From NCBI GenBank assembly GCA_013822695.1, contig PNKW01000013.1:1-57000 (forward strand): a stretch of DNA of 57,000 nucleotides, written 5' to 3'. Each line of letters begins with the position of its first letter. Position 1 is the first letter of the stretch. The position numbers and the translations under genes were made by a program. The DNA is from Erythrobacter sp. (GTDB lineage: Bacteria; Pseudomonadota; Alphaproteobacteria; Sphingomonadales; Sphingomonadaceae). This document shows, in pieces, positions 15,890 to 25,178 of the stretch. Under the pieces are notes generated by a model. The model worked only from the letters and a program-made list of their open reading frames with translations, did no database searches and was not told where the DNA came from.

Positions 15890-16869
15890 AGCGCGAAGCA
15901 ATCGAGATCGGCAGCTACTGAGACAGGGCCGCTGTAACCCTTGGCGATCGCGGCCAGGCTCTCCGCCAGCGGGCTGAGGCTGCGCTGCATGTTGTGAGTC
16001 AGCACCAGCCTTGCTGGTGCGAGCGCTCCGGCCAATACGCCGATCTGTTCGGGTGTGCGGTGCAGCCCGCGCGGCTGGCCCGCACCGCCGTTGATGACGT
16101 GGTGCGCGAACAGGATAACCGGCTTGCTTGCGGTCAGATCAGCCAGAAACCTTTGGGACAGCGCGCTCTGGTCACCGGTGATGACTGCAGTCCTGCCCTG
16201 CCATTCGATCACGAAGCCGAGCGCGGGGACCACGCCGTGATGCACCGGATGGGCGATGACCGAATAATCATTGCTCACATCAAGCCCGGCCGGATCAGCC
16301 TCGCCCGCCGCAGTGGTGATATCGTGCGGCGCAATCAGGAACTTGCCCTCGGTCCCATCAACAAAGCCGCCATTATAGGCAAAGGCACCCGCCTCCTTGT
16401 CCAGCAGCCGCGCGAGGAACTCGGTCGTGCCGGGGAAACGATCGGCACTGTCCGGCCCGATGATCGGGAGCGGCGCGCTGCGCGTCTCGAACCCGCCGGA
16501 ATTGAGCACGCCCGCAAGGTCGCCTGCATGATCGGCATGCAAGTGGGTGAGCAGGATCGCATCGAGGCTCGCGACTGTCCCGCCCGCCTGGGCAAAGCGC
16601 AGGAAGCTGCCTGCGCCTGCATCGATCAGCAGGCGGGGCTTGCCGTCGATCCACAGGAGGTAGGAGGTGCCCGCTCGGCCTGCCTCTCCCGCCCACTCGG
16701 CAATCGGCCCGCCGCTGCCGAGCACTTGCAGCGCCGCCCCGGTCGCCGGGCAGGCGGCGGGTTGCTCGGCGCGAGGGATGGCGGGGGCGGAGTGGGCTAG
16801 GGGCGCCTGCCACCACGATGCAAAGGCGGCAGCGCTCACAATAACTGCCAGTTTCCTCAACGATCCCAT
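15886..16869 (-). CDS. Exported metallo-beta-lactamase-fold hydrolase
   Basis: This 327-residue protein has a signal peptide ending around PLAHSAPA, then a metallo-beta-lactamase fold. The HLHADH metal motif is at residues 109-114, with HPVHHG, VITGDQS and FAHHVINGG supplying further ligands. It is probably periplasmic, with a substrate that cannot be inferred; the arylsulfatase/RNase Z-like branch is the nearest resemblance. The ATG at 16869 follows GGGAG at 9 bp. It lies 34 bp behind the AhpD-like gene and is likely co-transcribed with it. Confidence 0.87.
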   Translation of the reverse strand: MGSLRKLAVIVSAAAFASWWQAPLAHSAPAIPRAEQPAACPATGAALQVLGSGGPIAEWAGEAGRAGTSYLLWIDGKPRLLIDAGAGSFLRFAQAGGTVASLDAILLTHLHADHAGDLAGVLNSGGFETRSAPLPIIGPDSADRFPGTTEFLARLLDKEAGAFAYNGGFVDGTEGKFLIAPHDITTAAGEADPAGLDVSNDYSVIAHPVHHGVVPALGFVIEWQGRTAVITGDQSALSQRFLADLTASKPVILFAHHVINGGAGQPRGLHRTPEQIGVLAGALAPARLVLTHNMQRSLSPLAESLAAIAKGYSGPVSVAADLDCFAL

Positions 16870-16903
16870 TATGCTCATCTCCCGCTCTGTGAGCCTCTTC
16901 CGA

Positions 16904-17476
16904 TCAATCGGTTGTACGCATCGCAATGCGCGGCTTGCGCCAGCGGAGCTTTTCCACCTCCTTGTCGAGTGGCGTACCGGCAATGGAGTTGGTGTAATTG
17001 CTCATCACCTTCACGGCGAGGCCGAGCACAACTTCGAGCGCATTTTCCGGCGTGTACCCGGCACCCAAGAATGCATCCAGTTGCGCCTGCGCGATATTGC
17101 CGCGTTCCACCACCAGGGCCCTTGCGAAAGTCCGCAAAGCCTCAAGCCTGGCATCGTCGATCCGTGCACCATTGCGCAGTGCAGTGATAGCTTGCTCGTC
17201 CATGCCAGCCTGCTTTGCCAATAGACTGTGCCATGGAACGCAATAGTCACATTCGTTCTCGTAATTCGCGGTCAGATACACGACCTGCCGTTCCACCGGA
17301 GTTAAGGTAGTCAGTTCAAACAGATCCCATAGCGCGCTATACCCAGCCAACAGCGGCGGTGCCGATGCCATGACCCGCTCCAGATTAGGGATCATGCCGA
17401 AATTCTTCTTGGTTGCCGCAAGAGCAGCTGACGCTGCAACAGGAGCGCTGGTTTCGTCATGCATGGGAAAATTCAT
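16904..17476 (-). CDS. AhpD-like carboxymuconolactone decarboxylase-family protein
   Basis: This 190-residue protein has the AhpD core ENECDYCVPWHSLLAKQAG, with Cys76, Cys79 and His83. The C-x2-C with a nearby histidine is the redox site used for peroxide or disulfide reduction in AhpD. The protein may therefore act in oxidative-stress defence; no peroxiredoxin is adjacent. The length fits the family. It is followed by the exported metallohydrolase gene on the same strand. Confidence 0.9.
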   Translation of the reverse strand: MNFPMHDETSAPVAASAALAATKKNFGMIPNLERVMASAPPLLAGYSALWDLFELTTLTPVERQVVYLTANYENECDYCVPWHSLLAKQAGMDEQAITALRNGARIDDARLEALRTFARALVVERGNIAQAQLDAFLGAGYTPENALEVVLGLAVKVMSNYTNSIAGTPLDKEVEKLRWRKPRIAMRTTD

Positions 17477-17544
17477 ACCGGGACTCCGTCTAAAAACCTC
17501 AAAGGTTCGGTCCGAAAGTGCGGGCTGTTACAGTGATTTGAAAG

Positions 17545-18498
17545 TTAAACCTCTGCACCCGTCAGCTGCACGAACACGTCCTCAAGATCGGCTTCGCGCG
17601 TGGTCACGTCCTCAATCGTCAGGCCCTGTCCCTGGAGGATGCCGAGCACCTGTCCGGCGCTGAGCTTGTCCTTATCATAGGTCACTTCGACCCCGCGCGC
17701 GCCGTCCCATTCGACCTTGGCGAAGGCGGCGTGGACGGGCGCGGAGGGGAGATCGGCAGAGGCGGTGACCGCAACGATCTTCTCGCGCGCCATGTCGACC
17801 AGCTCGCGGGTGGGCTTGTTGGCGATCAGCTGGCCGTGGTTGATGATCGCGATCCGGTCACACAGCTCCTCGGCCTCTTCGAGGTAGTGGGTGGTGAGCA
17901 CCACGGTCACGCCTTCGCGGTTCAGTTCGCTGACCAGCTCCCACAGCTGGCGCCTGAGGTCGACATCGACCCCGGCGGTGGGTTCATCGAGCACCAGAAT
18001 GGGGGGCGAATGCACCATCGCCTTGGCCACCAGCAGCCGCCGCTTCATCCCGCCCGACAGCGTGCGGGCATAGGCGTTGCGCTTGTCGGCAAGGCGCACC
18101 GCCTCGAGCAGCGCCTCGCTGCGGCGGAGCGCGGCGGGGATGCCGTAGAAACCCGCCTGGTTCTCGAGCACCTCGAAGGGGGTGAAGAAGGGATCGAAGA
18201 CGATCTCCTGCGGCACGATCCCGATCGAGCGCGAGGCATTGCGGCGGTGCTGATCGATGTCGAAGCCCCAGATCTCCGCTGTGCCGGAGGTCTTGTTGAC
18301 CAGCCCCGCCAGAATGTTGATCAGCGTCGATTTGCCCGCGCCATTGGGGCCGAGCAGGCCGAAGATCGATCCCTGCGGCACATCGAAGCTCACCCCGCCC
18401 AAGGCGAGCTTGCCCTCGGTCACCGTGCCCTTGGCGCCCTTGGCAGGGGCATAGCGTTTGACGAGGTTGTCGATACGGATTGCGGGTTCGGCAGACAT
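17545..18498 (-). CDS. ABC transporter ATP-binding protein
   Basis: This 317-residue ABC ATPase has Walker A GPNGAGKST (50-58), signature LSGGMKRR (147-154) and Walker B ILVLDEPTAG (167-176). The layout with a C-terminal extension matches the CcmA/NodI/DrrA type of export ATPases. The ATG at 18498 begins MSAEPAIRIDNLVKRY, the normal family start. No permease gene is adjacent, which is unusual; the partner must lie elsewhere. It diverges from the zinc-finger gene at 18572. Confidence 0.93.
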   Translation of the reverse strand: MSAEPAIRIDNLVKRYAPAKGAKGTVTEGKLALGGVSFDVPQGSIFGLLGPNGAGKSTLINILAGLVNKTSGTAEIWGFDIDQHRRNASRSIGIVPQEIVFDPFFTPFEVLENQAGFYGIPAALRRSEALLEAVRLADKRNAYARTLSGGMKRRLLVAKAMVHSPPILVLDEPTAGVDVDLRRQLWELVSELNREGVTVVLTTHYLEEAEELCDRIAIINHGQLIANKPTRELVDMAREKIVAVTASADLPSAPVHAAFAKVEWDGARGVEVTYDKDKLSAGQVLGILQGQGLTIEDVTTREADLEDVFVQLTGAEV

Positions 18499-18571
18499 GC
18501 CATCCGGCCTAGGCAAGCGCACAAGCAAAGGCAATTGAACTCGTGCCCGCGCGCCTGTATCGGCGGGGGCC

Positions 18572-18832
18572 ATGAGCATTCCTCCTCCCGAAACCCTGCT
18601 GGTCGACACCCACCGCGTGTCCTGCGACGGCGCGACCGGCATCCGCAGCGGCGCGGGCTTCCGCCCGGCGGCGCTGGGCCATCCGCGCGTGTTCCTCGAG
18701 ATCGACGAGCACGGCTATGTCGATTGCGGCTATTGCGACCGGCGCTTTGTGCTGAAAGGCGGTCCGGCGGACGGGGCGGCGCAAGCGGGGCTTCCCGACA
18801 TCGCTTCGGGAGCCGACGCTGGCCACCCCTAG
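18572..18832 (+). CDS. Zinc-finger protein, zf-CHCC/NDUFS6-like
   Basis: This 86-residue protein carries GHPRVFLEIDEHGYVDCGYCDRRF-type residues: a histidine, then C-x2-C. This is the zf-CHCC domain shared with the complex I subunit NDUFS6. Alphaproteobacterial relatives are small, conserved and probably zinc-binding; a complex I role is possible but unproven. The end of the gene overlaps the probable start of the next gene. Confidence 0.82.
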   Translation: MSIPPPETLLVDTHRVSCDGATGIRSGAGFRPAALGHPRVFLEIDEHGYVDCGYCDRRFVLKGGPADGAAQAGLPDIASGADAGHP

Positions 18833-19403
18833 GCGGACACTGCTCGCGGCAGCGGGTCTGGCGGCGACGCTGCTCGCCGCGCCGACGGTGGCCGAAGCCA
18901 AGGCGGGCTGCGAGCTGATCGAGGTGATGCTCGCCAAGGGCGATGCGCGGCTCAGGGGGGTGGGCCTGGCGGTCAACGCCCGGGGGCTGCTCGACATGAC
19001 CCTCGACGGCAAGCCCTCCGCCTTCCGCGATGCGAGCGCTTGCAACCTCGACAGCCCCACGGACGGGTTCGACCTCGATTGCGACTGGGATCATCCCGCA
19101 GGCGAGGATGAGGCCGCCGAACGCGACTTTGCAAGGCTGACAGGACGGCTGAATGCGTGCCTGCCCACCCCGCTCAAGGAAGTCGCGCCGGTCGTCTACA
19201 CCGAGGCGCAGATCAAGGAACTGGCCGCGAAATATGGCCCGTCCTTCGAGGAACATCTGCGCGCAAACAAGGATCTCGGCCAATTCAGGGCCAGCTATCC
19301 GGTCGACGAGGACAACGACGTGTCGCTCGATGTCGACCTCGCGCTTGATCGCGATGATCGCAACGGCAAACTGCAAATATCCCTGACCTTCAGCCGCTAT
19401 TAG
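18819..19403 (+). CDS. Periplasmic hypothetical protein, probable non-ATG start
   Basis: I do not recognise the family. The mature part begins near KAGCELIEVML and is rich in acidic residues (DGFDLDCDWD, DEDNDVSLDVDLALDRDD). The frame is open upstream of a GTG at 18888 and encodes a clear signal peptide, with RRTLLAAAG, a hydrophobic stretch and APTVAEA. There is no ATG, GTG or TTG before it within reach; CTG at 18819 is the best upstream candidate. Translation may be coupled to the overlapping zinc-finger gene. The coding call is good, the start is uncertain. Confidence 0.68.
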   Translation: MATPRRTLLAAAGLAATLLAAPTVAEAKAGCELIEVMLAKGDARLRGVGLAVNARGLLDMTLDGKPSAFRDASACNLDSPTDGFDLDCDWDHPAGEDEAAERDFARLTGRLNACLPTPLKEVAPVVYTEAQIKELAAKYGPSFEEHLRANKDLGQFRASYPVDEDNDVSLDVDLALDRDDRNGKLQISLTFSRY

Positions 19404-19478
19404 CGGCTGGCTGGTCAGGCGCGATTAAGGCGTGATATGACAGGGCATTCGCTCTCGAATACCGAAGGAGATGTCTTC

Positions 19479-19937
19479 ATGCTACGAGTCTCCCGCCAAT
19501 CGCGCATGCTGACCGGCTGTATGGCCGCCGCGCTCGCCGCCGCCGCGGCGCTCCCCGCTGCCGCACAAGGCGATGTGGAAGCCGAAGCCGCCGCCCCGGT
19601 GAGCAAGGGCGAGCAGCGCCTCGCCAAGCTGCTTGAAGGCCGCGTTGCGGGCGAGCCGGTGCGCTGCATCCGCGCCTTCCGCAATTTGCCGATCCAGACG
19701 ATCGACCGCACGGCCTATGTCTATGGTTCGGGCAGCACCATCTGGGTGCAGCGCACCCGCCATCCCGAGCAGATCGACGATGGCGATTATCTGCAGGTCC
19801 TGCGCCGCGACGCCTCGAAGCTGTGCCGCGATGACCAGACAGTGCAGGTCGAGGCCTTTTCGGGGGTCTTCAGCGGCGCGGTGTTTTTCGAGGATTTCGT
19901 CCCCTACACCCGCGTAAAGCCCGAAGCCGAGGGCTGA
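19479..19937 (+). CDS. Secreted hypothetical protein
   Basis: This 152-residue protein has a signal peptide (MLRVSRQSRMLTGCM, a hydrophobic run, then PAAAQG). A conserved-looking domain follows, with RCIRAFRNLPIQTIDRTA and a SKLCRDDQTV segment; the two cysteines could form a disulfide. AAGGAG lies 8 bp before the ATG at 19479, which rules out the upstream ATG at 19437. Similar small secreted proteins occur in sphingomonads as far as I recall. The function is unknown. Confidence 0.78.
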   Translation: MLRVSRQSRMLTGCMAAALAAAAALPAAAQGDVEAEAAAPVSKGEQRLAKLLEGRVAGEPVRCIRAFRNLPIQTIDRTAYVYGSGSTIWVQRTRHPEQIDDGDYLQVLRRDASKLCRDDQTVQVEAFSGVFSGAVFFEDFVPYTRVKPEAEG

Positions 19938-20437
19938 ATCAGACGCTCGGGCCGCGCGGAAGCGGGCAGCAGCGGCTCCGCCCGGCTGCACCGCGTCCCG
20001 CAGGCGCAAGCCATCCGCGCAGGTTCGGCAACGGCGCAGGTCGGATCGCCGGTGAGGCCGAGATAGCGGCATTCGCTGCGGATATTCTCGAAATGCGGCT
20101 GCAAGCGCAGTCCGTCGGCATCGGGGCCGGCGAGCACCTTCTCGGCGCGGCGATAGGCGGTGATCTCGGCATGCAGCTCGCCGAGCGAATCCGCGACCGC
20201 AAGCGCGGTGCGGCGTTCGGCCCGCGCCGCATCCTGGCAAGGCGGCGCGCCGACCGCGCCCATGGCTGTGCGCAAGGCCGGCGCCTCCCCCGCCTCGCCG
20301 ATTGCGGGCGTGACTGCCGGGGACACGTCATCGGACCGGGCCAGCCCGCCCTGCCACCGCCCGAGCGACCACGAACCCAGCGCCACGCTCATCATGATTC
20401 CGCCCAGCATCGCCGGGCCACTTGCCAAGAATTCCAT
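19904..20437 (-). CDS. Membrane-anchored hypothetical protein
   Basis: This 177-residue protein has a single N-terminal hydrophobic segment (AMLGGIMMSVALGSWSLG). Its C-terminal half is rich in cysteine (IRSECRYLGLTGDPTCAV, ARMACACGTRC), and a helical region (AVADSLGELHAEITAYRRAEK) lies between. The ATG at 20437 follows GGGGAG at 6 bp. The 3' end overlaps the end of the convergent secreted-protein gene by 34 bp. No function is recognised. Confidence 0.6.
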   Translation of the reverse strand: MEFLASGPAMLGGIMMSVALGSWSLGRWQGGLARSDDVSPAVTPAIGEAGEAPALRTAMGAVGAPPCQDAARAERRTALAVADSLGELHAEITAYRRAEKVLAGPDADGLRLQPHFENIRSECRYLGLTGDPTCAVAEPARMACACGTRCSRAEPLLPASARPERLIQPSASGFTRV

Positions 20438-20679
20438 CGTCATCTCCCCGTCCAGTTCCTCCGGGGGCATCCCACCGCCGCCCGGAGGCCATGCAGCCTC
20501 GCATGCGGGAGCCGACTCCCTCCAGAATCGGCCTGTCGCACTTTTACAAGGTGACGCAGTGCGGCCCCCGAGAGAATGCGGGGCAACACCTAGAGTCGCC
20601 GCGCGCGGGCGCTGGCGGGGAACGGGTCGGCGCAGATTCCGGCGCGGTGTTCTGGCGCGCAGGCTCAGGCCCTCGGGAA

Positions 20680-21654
20680 TCAGGCGCGGGCCATCGCCTG
20701 CATCCGGGCGATGATCTCCTCGGCCTGGAGCATGATCCGGTCGATCAGCTCCTGGCAGGTGGGGATGTCATGGATGAGGCCAGCCACCATGCCGCAGCTC
20801 CACGCGCCCGCGTCCATCGTGCCTTCCATCATGATCTTGGGGTAGACCCCGGCGACCTCGGGCAGGATGTCCTGGATGGTGATCGCATCGCCGAGCTCCT
20901 TCTCCTTCTGGATCAGGCGCTCGACCGCCTCATTGGTCAGCACGCGCTCGGTGTTCCTGAGCGGGCGCATTACCAGCCGGGTGTCGAGTTCGCTCGCGGC
21001 GAGGATCGCCTGCTTCACGTTCTCGTGCACCGGGGCTTCCTTGGTGGCGATGAAGCGGGTGCCCATGTTCATGCCCGCCGCACCCATCGCGAGGCTGGCG
21101 ACAAGGCTGCGCCCGTCAGCCATGCCCCCGCTCGAAACGAAAGGGATCTCCAGCTCGTCCGCCGCGCGCGGCAGCAGGATGAAGTTGGGCACGTCGTCCT
21201 CGCCCGGGTGGCCGCCGCATTCGAACCCGTCGACACTCACCGCATCGCAACCGATGTCCTGCGCCTTGAGGGAGTGGCGCACCGAGGTGCACTTGTGGAT
21301 CACCTTGATCCCGGCATCCTTCAGCGGCGGCAGCAGCTCGACCGGGTTGCGTCCCGCCGTCTCGACCACCTTCACGCCCCCGTCGATCACCGCCTTGACC
21401 AGCCCCGGATAGTCGGGCGGGGTCAGGGTCGGGAGGATCGTCAGGTTCACACCGAAGGGCTTGTCGGTCATGTCCTTGCAGCGCGCGATCTCGTTGGCGA
21501 GCTTCTCGGGCGTGCCCTGGGTGAGGCCGGTGATGATCCCGAGGCCCCCGGCGTTGGAGACCGCCGCGGCCATCTCGGCGAAACCGACATAGTGCATGCC
21601 CCCCTGAATGATCGGGTGCTGGATGCCGAACATTTCGGTGATCGCGGTCTTCAT
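20680..21654 (-). CDS. Nitronate monooxygenase-family flavoprotein
   Basis: This 324-residue FMN-dependent TIM-barrel protein has HPIIQGGMHYVGFAEMA near the start, AVSVDGFECGGHPGEDD in the middle and VSSGGMADGRSLVASLAMGA for phosphate binding. Members oxidise alkyl nitronates, or in some cases act as enoyl reductases. The ATG at 21654 follows GGGAGAG. It is a single gene between a stretch without genes and the DMT transporter. The true substrate is not certain. Confidence 0.92.
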   Translation of the reverse strand: MKTAITEMFGIQHPIIQGGMHYVGFAEMAAAVSNAGGLGIITGLTQGTPEKLANEIARCKDMTDKPFGVNLTILPTLTPPDYPGLVKAVIDGGVKVVETAGRNPVELLPPLKDAGIKVIHKCTSVRHSLKAQDIGCDAVSVDGFECGGHPGEDDVPNFILLPRAADELEIPFVSSGGMADGRSLVASLAMGAAGMNMGTRFIATKEAPVHENVKQAILAASELDTRLVMRPLRNTERVLTNEAVERLIQKEKELGDAITIQDILPEVAGVYPKIMMEGTMDAGAWSCGMVAGLIHDIPTCQELIDRIMLQAEEIIARMQAMARA

Positions 21655-21768
21655 GGCGTGGTCTCTCCCGTTGGAATGCTGTGTTTGGGCAGAAGACAAG
21701 CCCAGTTCGGCAAGCCACGCAAGCCTGCTTTTGTGAGGGCAGCATGCCGTAACGTCGGTTGGGCAATC

Positions 21769-22620
21769 TCAATCCGTTGGCGCGCGCGGCTTGGCGAGGG
21801 TCAGCACGATGCCGAGCAGAATCAGCGCGCCCCCGGCCAGCAATCGCCAGCCGATCGGCTCGGCCAGCAGCAGCACCCCGCCCAAGGCGGCGACCACCGG
21901 GGTGGCCAATTGCACACTCGCCACGGCCGCCAGCCCGAGGCGCGGGATGACCTTGTACCACACGACATAGCCCAAGCCGGAGGTCACCGCGCCGCTCGCC
22001 GCCGCCAGCAGCGCACCTTTGGCTGAGAGGTTCAGCGGCGCGCCTTCCATCGCCCAATCCCACCACAGCAGCGGCAGCATGAGCGGCGCGGCGAGCAGGA
22101 AACTGCGCGCCGTGCGTGCCGTCGCATCGCCGCCCCCGCGCCCGATCAGGGTATATGCCCCCCAGGCGGCCCCGGCGAGCGCCATCAACGCGGCAGCCAG
22201 CGGGTCCACCGCCGCACCGCCGGGGGCAAGCAGGATGACGAGGCCTGTCATAGCCAGCCCCAATCCGATCCAGCCGGGCAGCGACAAGGGCTCTCCGCGC
22301 GCAGTACCGACCAGCAGAATCGTCGCCTGCACTGCCGCAAACAGGATCAGTGCGCCCGTTCCCGCCCCTAGACTGAGGTAAGCAAAGGAAAATCCTGCGA
22401 CATAGACAGCCAGCGCAATCGCGCCCGGCCAATCGCCCCCCACGGGCCGCCGTCCGATCATCGGCAGCAGCACCAGCGCGCCTGCGCTCAGCCGGATCGC
22501 CGAAAATGCGCTGGCGCTGATCGCACCATCCGCCAGCCCCGCGCGGGCAAGCAGCGAATTGCCTGCAAATGCCATGATCGCGAGGCCCGCCAGCGCCAAC
22601 GTTGTGATGGCGCTGCGCAT
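21769..22620 (-). CDS. DMT-superfamily (EamA) transporter
   Basis: This 283-residue protein has about ten hydrophobic helices in two EamA repeats, for example ALAGLAIMAFAGNSLLAR at the N-terminus and VVAALGGVLLLAEPIGWRLL in the second repeat. Such proteins export metabolites or amino acids across the inner membrane. The substrate is unknown. It starts 17 bp after the YceI-like gene on the same strand and may be co-transcribed. Confidence 0.92.
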   Translation of the reverse strand: MRSAITTLALAGLAIMAFAGNSLLARAGLADGAISASAFSAIRLSAGALVLLPMIGRRPVGGDWPGAIALAVYVAGFSFAYLSLGAGTGALILFAAVQATILLVGTARGEPLSLPGWIGLGLAMTGLVILLAPGGAAVDPLAAALMALAGAAWGAYTLIGRGGGDATARTARSFLLAAPLMLPLLWWDWAMEGAPLNLSAKGALLAAASGAVTSGLGYVVWYKVIPRLGLAAVASVQLATPVVAALGGVLLLAEPIGWRLLAGGALILLGIVLTLAKPRAPTD

Positions 22621-22637
22621 GACGGGGGATCGACGCC

Positions 22638-23276
22638 TCAGGCCCGCGTGAAGGCGAGCGTGAAGGTCACCGGCACCGCGGGCGTGATCGAAGGCAGCTG
22701 GGCGAGCGCGCGCAATTCGCCCAATTCGTCGGTGAGGCCGAACATGTCGGTCGACACGATCACCGGCGCCGCCGTCACCACCAGCACGCGGTCCTCGGCG
22801 ACGCGGGTGACGAGCACCTCGGTCTCGACCTCGGCGCTCGCGCCCTTGATCGTCACCTCGGCGGTCAAGGGACGCAGCACCGACTGGCCGACTGCCAGGC
22901 CCGCAAAGCGCGCCGGATCGAGCCTGGCAGTCACGGTCGCAGCGGGGTTGTCGGCAACTCCGAAAAACACTTCGCGCATCCGCTCGTCACGGATCTCGAC
23001 CCCGGTGCTGACCGAGGCCAGATCGATGCTGAGGCTGGCGGTGCCGTCAGCCGCGACGCTGCCCGAGAGCGCGTCGAAGCGGTTGTTCTCGGCCACCTCG
23101 CCCGCCTTGATCGAGACATAGGCGAGGCGCGAGGCGGCCGGATCGAGGCTCCACGCGCCCTCGGTCACCGGCGCGGGCGAAGCGGTGGGATCGGCCAGCG
23201 GCGCATCGGCCTCAGGCCCCGCGCAAGCGGCGAGGGCGAAGAAGGCGGCAAGAGAGAGGGGAAGAAGCGACCGCAT
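22638..23276 (-). CDS. YceI-like lipoprotein
   Basis: This 212-residue protein has a lipoprotein signal peptide (FFALAACAG, lipobox LAAC). A YceI-type lipocalin-like beta barrel follows: GAWSLDPAASRLAYVSIK near the start, an ISTG-like VSTGVEIRDERM, then TAEVTIKG. YceI proteins bind isoprenoid-like lipids in the periplasm; the ligand here is not known. It leads a two-gene run with the DMT transporter. Confidence 0.85.
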   Translation of the reverse strand: MRSLLPLSLAAFFALAACAGPEADAPLADPTASPAPVTEGAWSLDPAASRLAYVSIKAGEVAENNRFDALSGSVAADGTASLSIDLASVSTGVEIRDERMREVFFGVADNPAATVTARLDPARFAGLAVGQSVLRPLTAEVTIKGASAEVETEVLVTRVAEDRVLVVTAAPVIVSTDMFGLTDELGELRALAQLPSITPAVPVTFTLAFTRA

Positions 23277-23428
23277 GGGGTATGCGATATGCGATTTGGG
23301 TGCGGCACGGAAGGGGCCGGATAGTCACTTTTGCCTGCCCTCCTCGCACCCCTGATCGGCCCCAAGGTGGCCGCGAAACCGCAACTCGGTTAAGCCATTG
23401 CAGGGAATCGGAAAAACGGGGGGGCATC

Positions 23429-25144
23429 ATGGCAGGAAAGTTCCAGGTCACCGGCCGCAACGGCGCGGCGCTTTTCACACTGAAGCTGCATCGCGGCGAC
23501 GGCATGGTCCTGATCGCGATGAACTGGCGGGCCGGCAAGCCACCCGAAGATTTCGTCGGCTTCGGCATCCAGTATCGTGAGCCGGGCGGGGATCGCTTCT
23601 TCGACGTCAAGAACCGGCTCGGCTTCCCCGGCGCAGACGGCAAGGTCGATCCGACCAAGCTTTCGACGATGCTCTCGCCCATCCAGAAGTTCCGCTGGGT
23701 ACACTTTCCGCGCAATGCCGATCTTGCCGGCGACTTCCTGTATCGGGTCACGCCGGTATTCATGAACGCCGCGAACGAGCTGAGCTATGGCGAACCGCAG
23801 GAAGCGGCGATCGAATTGCGCCGCGAGACCTATCCGGGACAGCTCAACGTCACCTTCACCCGTGGCTTCGTTTCGTCGCAGGCGTTCGTCGACAAGTTCG
23901 AGTCCGCTGGGCCGATCGCAACACTCCTGCCGCCCAATTCCGATGCCGGCCTGACATTCACGCCCACCCATCCGAAGGCGGACGAAGCGCTCGCGTGGAT
24001 GGGCTTCGAGGCGCGGAGCGCGATCCTTGAGGTTCTCGATCTTGCGCGCGGGGATAGCGCCGATGTCTACGTTGTCGCCTACGACCTGAGCGAAAGGCAC
24101 TTCGTCGAGAAGCTCGAAGCGCTCGGCCCTAAGCTGAAGATCATCATCGACGACAGCGGCGAGCACGGCGACGCCCATTCCGGCGAGAGTCAGGCCGAGA
24201 CCCGGCTGAAGCAATCGGCGGGCGCTTCCAATGTCCGGCGCCAGCACATGGGCAACCTGCAGCACAATAAGCTGATCGTCGTCGACGGTCCCACGGTCAA
24301 ACGCGCGGTGTGCGGGTCGACCAATTTCAGTTGGCGGGGCTTCTACGTCCAAGCAAACAATGCGGTCATCGTCGAGGGTGCTTCCGCGATCGCGCCCTTC
24401 AAGGCGGCGTTCGACACCTATTGGACAAATGATGACAGTGCGCGCGCTTTCGGCGCATCGCCATCCGCGCAATGGCACGATCTGGGTTTGCCGGGGATCA
24501 AGGCCAAGGTCACCTTCTCACCGCATGCCGCCGCCAACGCTCAGCTGGCGGGGGTCGCTGCGGATGTCGAGAATGGGACGAAATCGTCGCTGCTCTATTC
24601 GCTCGCATTCCTCTACCAGACTTCAGGGGTCATGCTGGAGGCGATCAAGGCGGTCACCGCCGCACCCGGCCGCTTCGTGTACGGAATTTCCGACAAGAAG
24701 GTCGGCGGCCTTGCCCTCCAGAAGCCCGATGGGAACGTCGCCCCCGTTCGCCCCGCCGCGCTGTCGAAAAATGTGCCGCCGCCCTTTTCTGCCGAACCGA
24801 AGGGCGGCGGCGGCAACCGCATGCACCACAAATTCCTGGTCATCGATTTCGACAAGCCGAGTGCACGAGTCTATCTCGGTTCCTACAATTTTTCGAAGCC
24901 TGCTGATCGGACGAACGGCGAAAACCTCTTGCTCATCGAGGACCGGCGCATTGCCACGAGCTACGCCGTCGAGGCGCTCAGAATCTTCGATCACTACCAC
25001 TTCAGGGTAGCACGCGACGAAGCCAAGAAGGCCGGCGAGCCGCTGATGCTCAAGCGCCCCCCGCGCCTGCCGGGCGAGTTTGCCTGGTTCGAAGATGACT
25101 ACACCAATCCTCGCAAGGTCCGCGATCGCGAGCTGTTCGCTTAA
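23429..25144 (+). CDS. Phospholipase D-like protein with two HKD-type motifs
   Basis: This 571-residue protein has two PLD half-sites. QHNKLIVVDG followed by GSTNFS is at about residues 278-300, and MHHKFLVIDF followed by GSYNFS is at about 463-490. The paired H-x-K motifs form one active site cleaving a phosphodiester bond. The N-terminal 180 residues form a beta-rich domain I do not recognise. There is no signal peptide. A lone plus-strand gene with weak neighbours, it could be a lipase, a nuclease or a defence effector. Confidence 0.88.
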   Translation: MAGKFQVTGRNGAALFTLKLHRGDGMVLIAMNWRAGKPPEDFVGFGIQYREPGGDRFFDVKNRLGFPGADGKVDPTKLSTMLSPIQKFRWVHFPRNADLAGDFLYRVTPVFMNAANELSYGEPQEAAIELRRETYPGQLNVTFTRGFVSSQAFVDKFESAGPIATLLPPNSDAGLTFTPTHPKADEALAWMGFEARSAILEVLDLARGDSADVYVVAYDLSERHFVEKLEALGPKLKIIIDDSGEHGDAHSGESQAETRLKQSAGASNVRRQHMGNLQHNKLIVVDGPTVKRAVCGSTNFSWRGFYVQANNAVIVEGASAIAPFKAAFDTYWTNDDSARAFGASPSAQWHDLGLPGIKAKVTFSPHAAANAQLAGVAADVENGTKSSLLYSLAFLYQTSGVMLEAIKAVTAAPGRFVYGISDKKVGGLALQKPDGNVAPVRPAALSKNVPPPFSAEPKGGGGNRMHHKFLVIDFDKPSARVYLGSYNFSKPADRTNGENLLLIEDRRIATSYAVEALRIFDHYHFRVARDEAKKAGEPLMLKRPPRLPGEFAWFEDDYTNPRKVRDRELFA

Positions 25145-25178
25145 GCGGGCTCTACCGGTGGCGGCACGAACCTCCGGT

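Noticed and set aside
20471..20679. Coding frames in the gap before the nitronate monooxygenase stop
   Set aside because: No frame has a start with ribosome site or recognisable protein features. I see nothing supportable here.
21740..21755. Another copy of the GTGYGAGG motif upstream of the nitronate monooxygenase
   Set aside because: TTTTGTGAGGGCA only partly matches and points away from the gene, so it was not counted with the other sites.
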